This document shows positions 6,130 through 8,042 of a stretch of 8,042 nt of DNA, piece by piece. The notes beneath the pieces were generated by a model. The model ran no database searches. It was given only the letters and a program-made list of their open reading frames with translations, and had not been told where the DNA came from. Both the position numbers and the translations under genes were made by a program. The first letter of the stretch is position 1. The number at the start of each line of letters is the position of its first letter. Source of the DNA: JAFMDF01 sp039024375 (GTDB lineage Bacteria > Bacteroidota > Bacteroidia > Chitinophagales > Saprospiraceae); contig JBCCQK010000405.1 in the NCBI GenBank assembly GCA_039024375.1, positions 1 through 8,042 on the forward strand. Reading direction: 5' to 3'.

Positions 6130-6161
6130 AGTAAGCAGTGGCGGTAGCAGTAAGTAGTGGC
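6130..6161. repeat. Degenerate 6/7-mer array in the GNAT leader
   Basis: The units AGTAAGC, AGTGGC, GGTAGC, AGTAAGT and AGTGGC follow one another. They are diverged versions of the units at 3653-3735. The array is followed by a partial CAACGTCC-family unit at 6167-6188, which ends ATCCGTTGTCC. Confidence 0.65.
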
Positions 6162-6166
6162 TAAAT

Positions 6167-6188
6167 CAATTGTCTCCATCCGTTGTCC
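6167..6188. repeat. Partial CAACGTCC-family unit, copy F
   Basis: CAATTGTCTCC is followed by ATCCGTTGTCC, the conserved end of copies A, B and C. The middle of the unit is missing. It again stands after a 6/7-mer array and upstream of a plus-strand gene. Confidence 0.45.
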
Positions 6189-6272
6189 AATTTGGACTAG
6201 CTGCAAAAGAAACTCTTATAGCGATAATAATTTGCCAGAATCATTTACTACGCCCCAATAAATTACCATAAA

Positions 6273-6818
6273 ATGAACACCATCATAGAAACTGAAAGAT
6301 TAATTATTAGGGAGATGGGTCAAAATGACATCAATGAGATGTTAGCACTTCACAGCGACCCCGAAGTGCACAGATACTTGGGAAATAAAACCATTACTAG
6401 CAGAAAGAAAATGGAGCAAATCATTAACTCACTGGTACAACAATATGACGACTATGGCGTCGGACGTTGGGCAATGATTCACAAACAAACAAAAGCGTTT
6501 ATCGGATGGACAGGGCTAGAGTTTGTCACCAAAACCGTCAACCAACATCAGAATTTTTACGACCTTGGTTACCGATTAGTGAAAACGTATTGGGGACAAG
6601 GATTCGCAACCGAATCTGCGATTGCTTCCATTCAATACGGCTTCGACCAATTGAATCTACCTACAATCAATGCCATGGCCGATAAAGAAAATGGGGCCTC
6701 TAACTATATTTTAAAAAAAATTGGATTGCAATTTGTAAAAAACTTTGAATTTGAAGGGGTTCCGCATCATTGGTATCAATTGGAAAAAGCGGAGTACCAC
6801 CAAAGTGAAGTTTTTTAA
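6273..6818 (+). CDS. GNAT family N-acetyltransferase (RimJ/RimL-like)
   Basis: A 181-residue acetyl-CoA-dependent acetyltransferase of the Acetyltransf_3 type. ETERLIIRE (6-14) is the usual first strand. The acetyl-CoA pyrophosphate loop is YWGQGFATESA (106-116). MADKENGASNYILKKIGLQFV (135-155) is the conserved helix and strand near the C terminus. The acceptor could be an amino acid, a protein N-terminus or a small amine and cannot be inferred. Four of its first arginines (R9, R13, R34, R44) use AGA or AGG, while the OmpA-family gene mostly uses CGN; this is a weak hint of different ancestry. It is separated from dapF by 214 bp of repeats and AT-rich sequence. In Bacteroidota, GNAT genes are often found near dapF, so the pairing may be ancestral. 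Confidence 0.9.
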   Translation: MNTIIETERLIIREMGQNDINEMLALHSDPEVHRYLGNKTITSRKKMEQIINSLVQQYDDYGVGRWAMIHKQTKAFIGWTGLEFVTKTVNQHQNFYDLGYRLVKTYWGQGFATESAIASIQYGFDQLNLPTINAMADKENGASNYILKKIGLQFVKNFEFEGVPHHWYQLEKAEYHQSEVF

Positions 6819-6827
6819 GAGAATGAA

Positions 6828-6852
6828 AGTAGCAGTAGCAGTAGGCAGTGGC
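6828..6852. repeat. 6/7-mer array after the GNAT stop codon
   Basis: AGTAGC, AGTAGC, AGTAGGC and AGTGGC begin 9 bp after the TAA stop at 6816-6818. These are the same units as the long array at 3653-3735. Confidence 0.75.
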
Positions 6853-6872
6853 AGATGAAAAAAGAAACTCGA

Positions 6873-6907
6873 CAACGTCTGATTCCGTGTTCCCAAAATC
6901 CGTGTTA
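6873..6907. repeat. CAACGTCC-family unit, copy E
   Basis: CAACGTCTGATTCCGTGTTCCC and then ATCCGTGTTA form a diverged short unit, again after a 6/7-mer array and an A-rich spacer. The remaining sequence to 7032 is AT-rich without a recognisable promoter. A short fragment CAACGTC (7021-7027) lies just before the dapF ATG. Confidence 0.5.
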
Positions 6908-7032
6908 TCTAAACCATAAGCATCGGAACAAGTCAAAGGAGAAAACATAAGAAATAACCTACAAAAAAACATAACCAAAACAGCGTCAAAAAGAAAAAGT
7001 CACACCAATCAAAAAAATATCAACGTCAGAAT

Positions 7033-7836
7033 ATGAAACTACCCTTTTACAAATACCAAGGCGCAGGCAACGACTTCGTCATGGTCGATAATCGCCAAAC
7101 AACCTACTTAACCGTTGACCAACAAACCGTTATCCATCGTCTTTGCGACCGTCGTTTCGGCATCGGTGGAGACGGTCTCATTTTGCTACAAAACCACGAA
7201 GGGTACGACTTCGAGATGATTTACTTCAACGCCGACGGTACGGAAGGGTCGCTCTGTGGAAACGGTGGTAGATGCACCGTCGCCTTCGCCAAACAACTAG
7301 GCATCATTCAAAACCAAACTACTTTTTTAGCCATTGACGGGCCACACGAAGCGACCATTAACGAAGCGGGGAATTGGGTAGAATTGAAAATGGGAGATGT
7401 CGAAAAAGTCCATCAACGAAAGGGAGATTTTGAACTCAATACGGGGTCACCCCACTACATTCAATTTGTCGAACAGCTTCAAAGCGTTGATGTGTTTCAA
7501 GCGGGCCGCGCTATTCGTTACAATGACATCTATGCCGAGAAAGGCATCAACGTCAATTTTGTAGAACCCACCAAGCAAGGCTTTTCCATCCGGACTTACG
7601 AACGGGGAGTTGAAGATGAAACCCTCGCCTGTGGAACGGGCGTTACGGCGGCCGCTATTGCCTACGCCAAAAATCATCCTACTCAAGCCAAGAAATTATT
7701 ACAAAATGGAGGGATTCCCGTCAAAGCGCAGGGTGGCGATTTGAAAGTCCGATTTGAGCAAAATGGAACTATTTTTGAGCATATTTGGCTGTGTGGTCCT
7801 GCGACTTTTGTTTACATGGGAACCATTGAAATGTAG
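7033..7836 (+). CDS. dapF: Diaminopimelate epimerase
   Basis: A 267-residue cytoplasmic enzyme that interconverts LL- and meso-diaminopimelate, the last step before meso-diaminopimelate decarboxylation to lysine and the source of the peptidoglycan cross-linking residue. The N-terminal FYKYQGAGNDFVMVDN (5-20) is diagnostic. The two catalytic cysteines are Cys75 in SLCGNGGR and Cys200 in ACGTG; they act as the general acid and base in this cofactor-independent epimerase. FGIGGDG (42-48) and RTYERGVEDETLACGTG (187-203) form the rest of the site. The length is normal and both halves are intact. The ATG at 7033 begins right at the conserved N terminus. No Shine-Dalgarno or clear promoter is seen upstream. 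Confidence 0.97.
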   Translation: MKLPFYKYQGAGNDFVMVDNRQTTYLTVDQQTVIHRLCDRRFGIGGDGLILLQNHEGYDFEMIYFNADGTEGSLCGNGGRCTVAFAKQLGIIQNQTTFLAIDGPHEATINEAGNWVELKMGDVEKVHQRKGDFELNTGSPHYIQFVEQLQSVDVFQAGRAIRYNDIYAEKGINVNFVEPTKQGFSIRTYERGVEDETLACGTGVTAAAIAYAKNHPTQAKKLLQNGGIPVKAQGGDLKVRFEQNGTIFEHIWLCGPATFVYMGTIEM

Positions 7837-7924
7837 TCTATACATTAGATTCGATAGAATCAGGATTTGGTAAAAAAGGAAATAAGTTGAAATAAGGGAA
7901 ATAAGGGATGACGAAATAAATAAC
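7837..7924. other. AT-rich dapF downstream region with GAAATAAG repeats
   Basis: GAAATAAG occurs three times (7879, 7889, 7898) at 9-10 bp spacing, with a fourth, GAAATAAA, at 7913. A small hairpin GATTC-GATA-GAATC (7848-7861) follows the stop but has no T-run. No gene is present. Confidence 0.4.
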
Positions 7925-8042
7925 CTACACATCTGACGGCTTCTTTTTCCGATTAGCGTCGTTAAATTTTTTCAACGTAGCTGGGCTATGCTGAAAAAAT
8001 TTGCCTAGCCAATCAAAAAAATAAACTCGTCATTTTGCGTAG
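7925..8042. repeat. Large imperfect palindrome at the window end
   Basis: The core is AAATTTTTTCA (7964-7974) paired with TGAAAAAATTT (7992-8002), enclosing CGTAGC/GCTATG with a TGG loop. The outer arms align in inverted orientation as far as the window edge: CTACAC..TGACGG..CTTCTTTTT..GATT on the left corresponds to the reverse complement of the right end. The symmetry is centred near 7983. It looks like another intergenic inverted-repeat element and may continue past the window. Confidence 0.5.

Noticed and set aside
7848..7861. dapF terminator hairpin
   Set aside because: Only a 5-bp stem with no T-run; too weak to call.

Overview
The window looks like chromosomal DNA from a member of the Bacteroidota, possibly the Saprospiria. 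The evidence is a long OmpA-type outer-membrane protein that combines TPR-like, PD40 and carboxypeptidase-regulatory-like parts with a C-terminal OmpA domain, genes without Shine-Dalgarno sequences, and one promoter that fits the Bacteroidota consensus (TTG, 19 bp, TAnnTTTG). The phylum call is fairly safe. The class is a guess.

Layout: bases 1-361 hold no gene but are densely palindromic: a terminal-inverted-repeat element (1-242), a strong hairpin (268-287) and a heptamer array running up to the first gene. Then come an OmpA-family cell-envelope protein (362-2815, +), a VOC-family protein (3262-3657, +) and an alpha/beta hydrolase (3936-4724, +). The hydrolase converges on, and overlaps by 14 bp, a leftward pair: a YkuK-type RNase H-like protein (5274-5828, -) followed by a DUF2237 protein with a signal peptide (4711-5199, -). 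After a MITE-like insertion come a GNAT acetyltransferase (6273-6818, +) and diaminopimelate epimerase DapF (7033-7836, +). The window ends in another large imperfect palindrome.

The genes are mostly ordinary single-copy functions and do not form one pathway. Two of them touch the cell wall: DapF makes meso-diaminopimelate, and the OmpA-like domain carries the residues that hold diaminopimelate in peptidoglycan. I do not read this as a defence or biosynthetic system.

The unusual content lies between the genes. Plus-strand intergenic regions carry a recurring, ordered module: an array of degenerate 6-7 bp units (CAATNNN or AGTAGGC type), an A-rich spacer, then a unit beginning CAACGTCC and ending ATCCGTTGTCC or a variant. 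Three further inverted-repeat elements are interspersed. One of them (5944-6088) has 17-bp ends, three hairpins with identical GAA loops and a perfect 9-bp target-site duplication, and its end base-triplet appears to supply the -33 box of the GNAT promoter.
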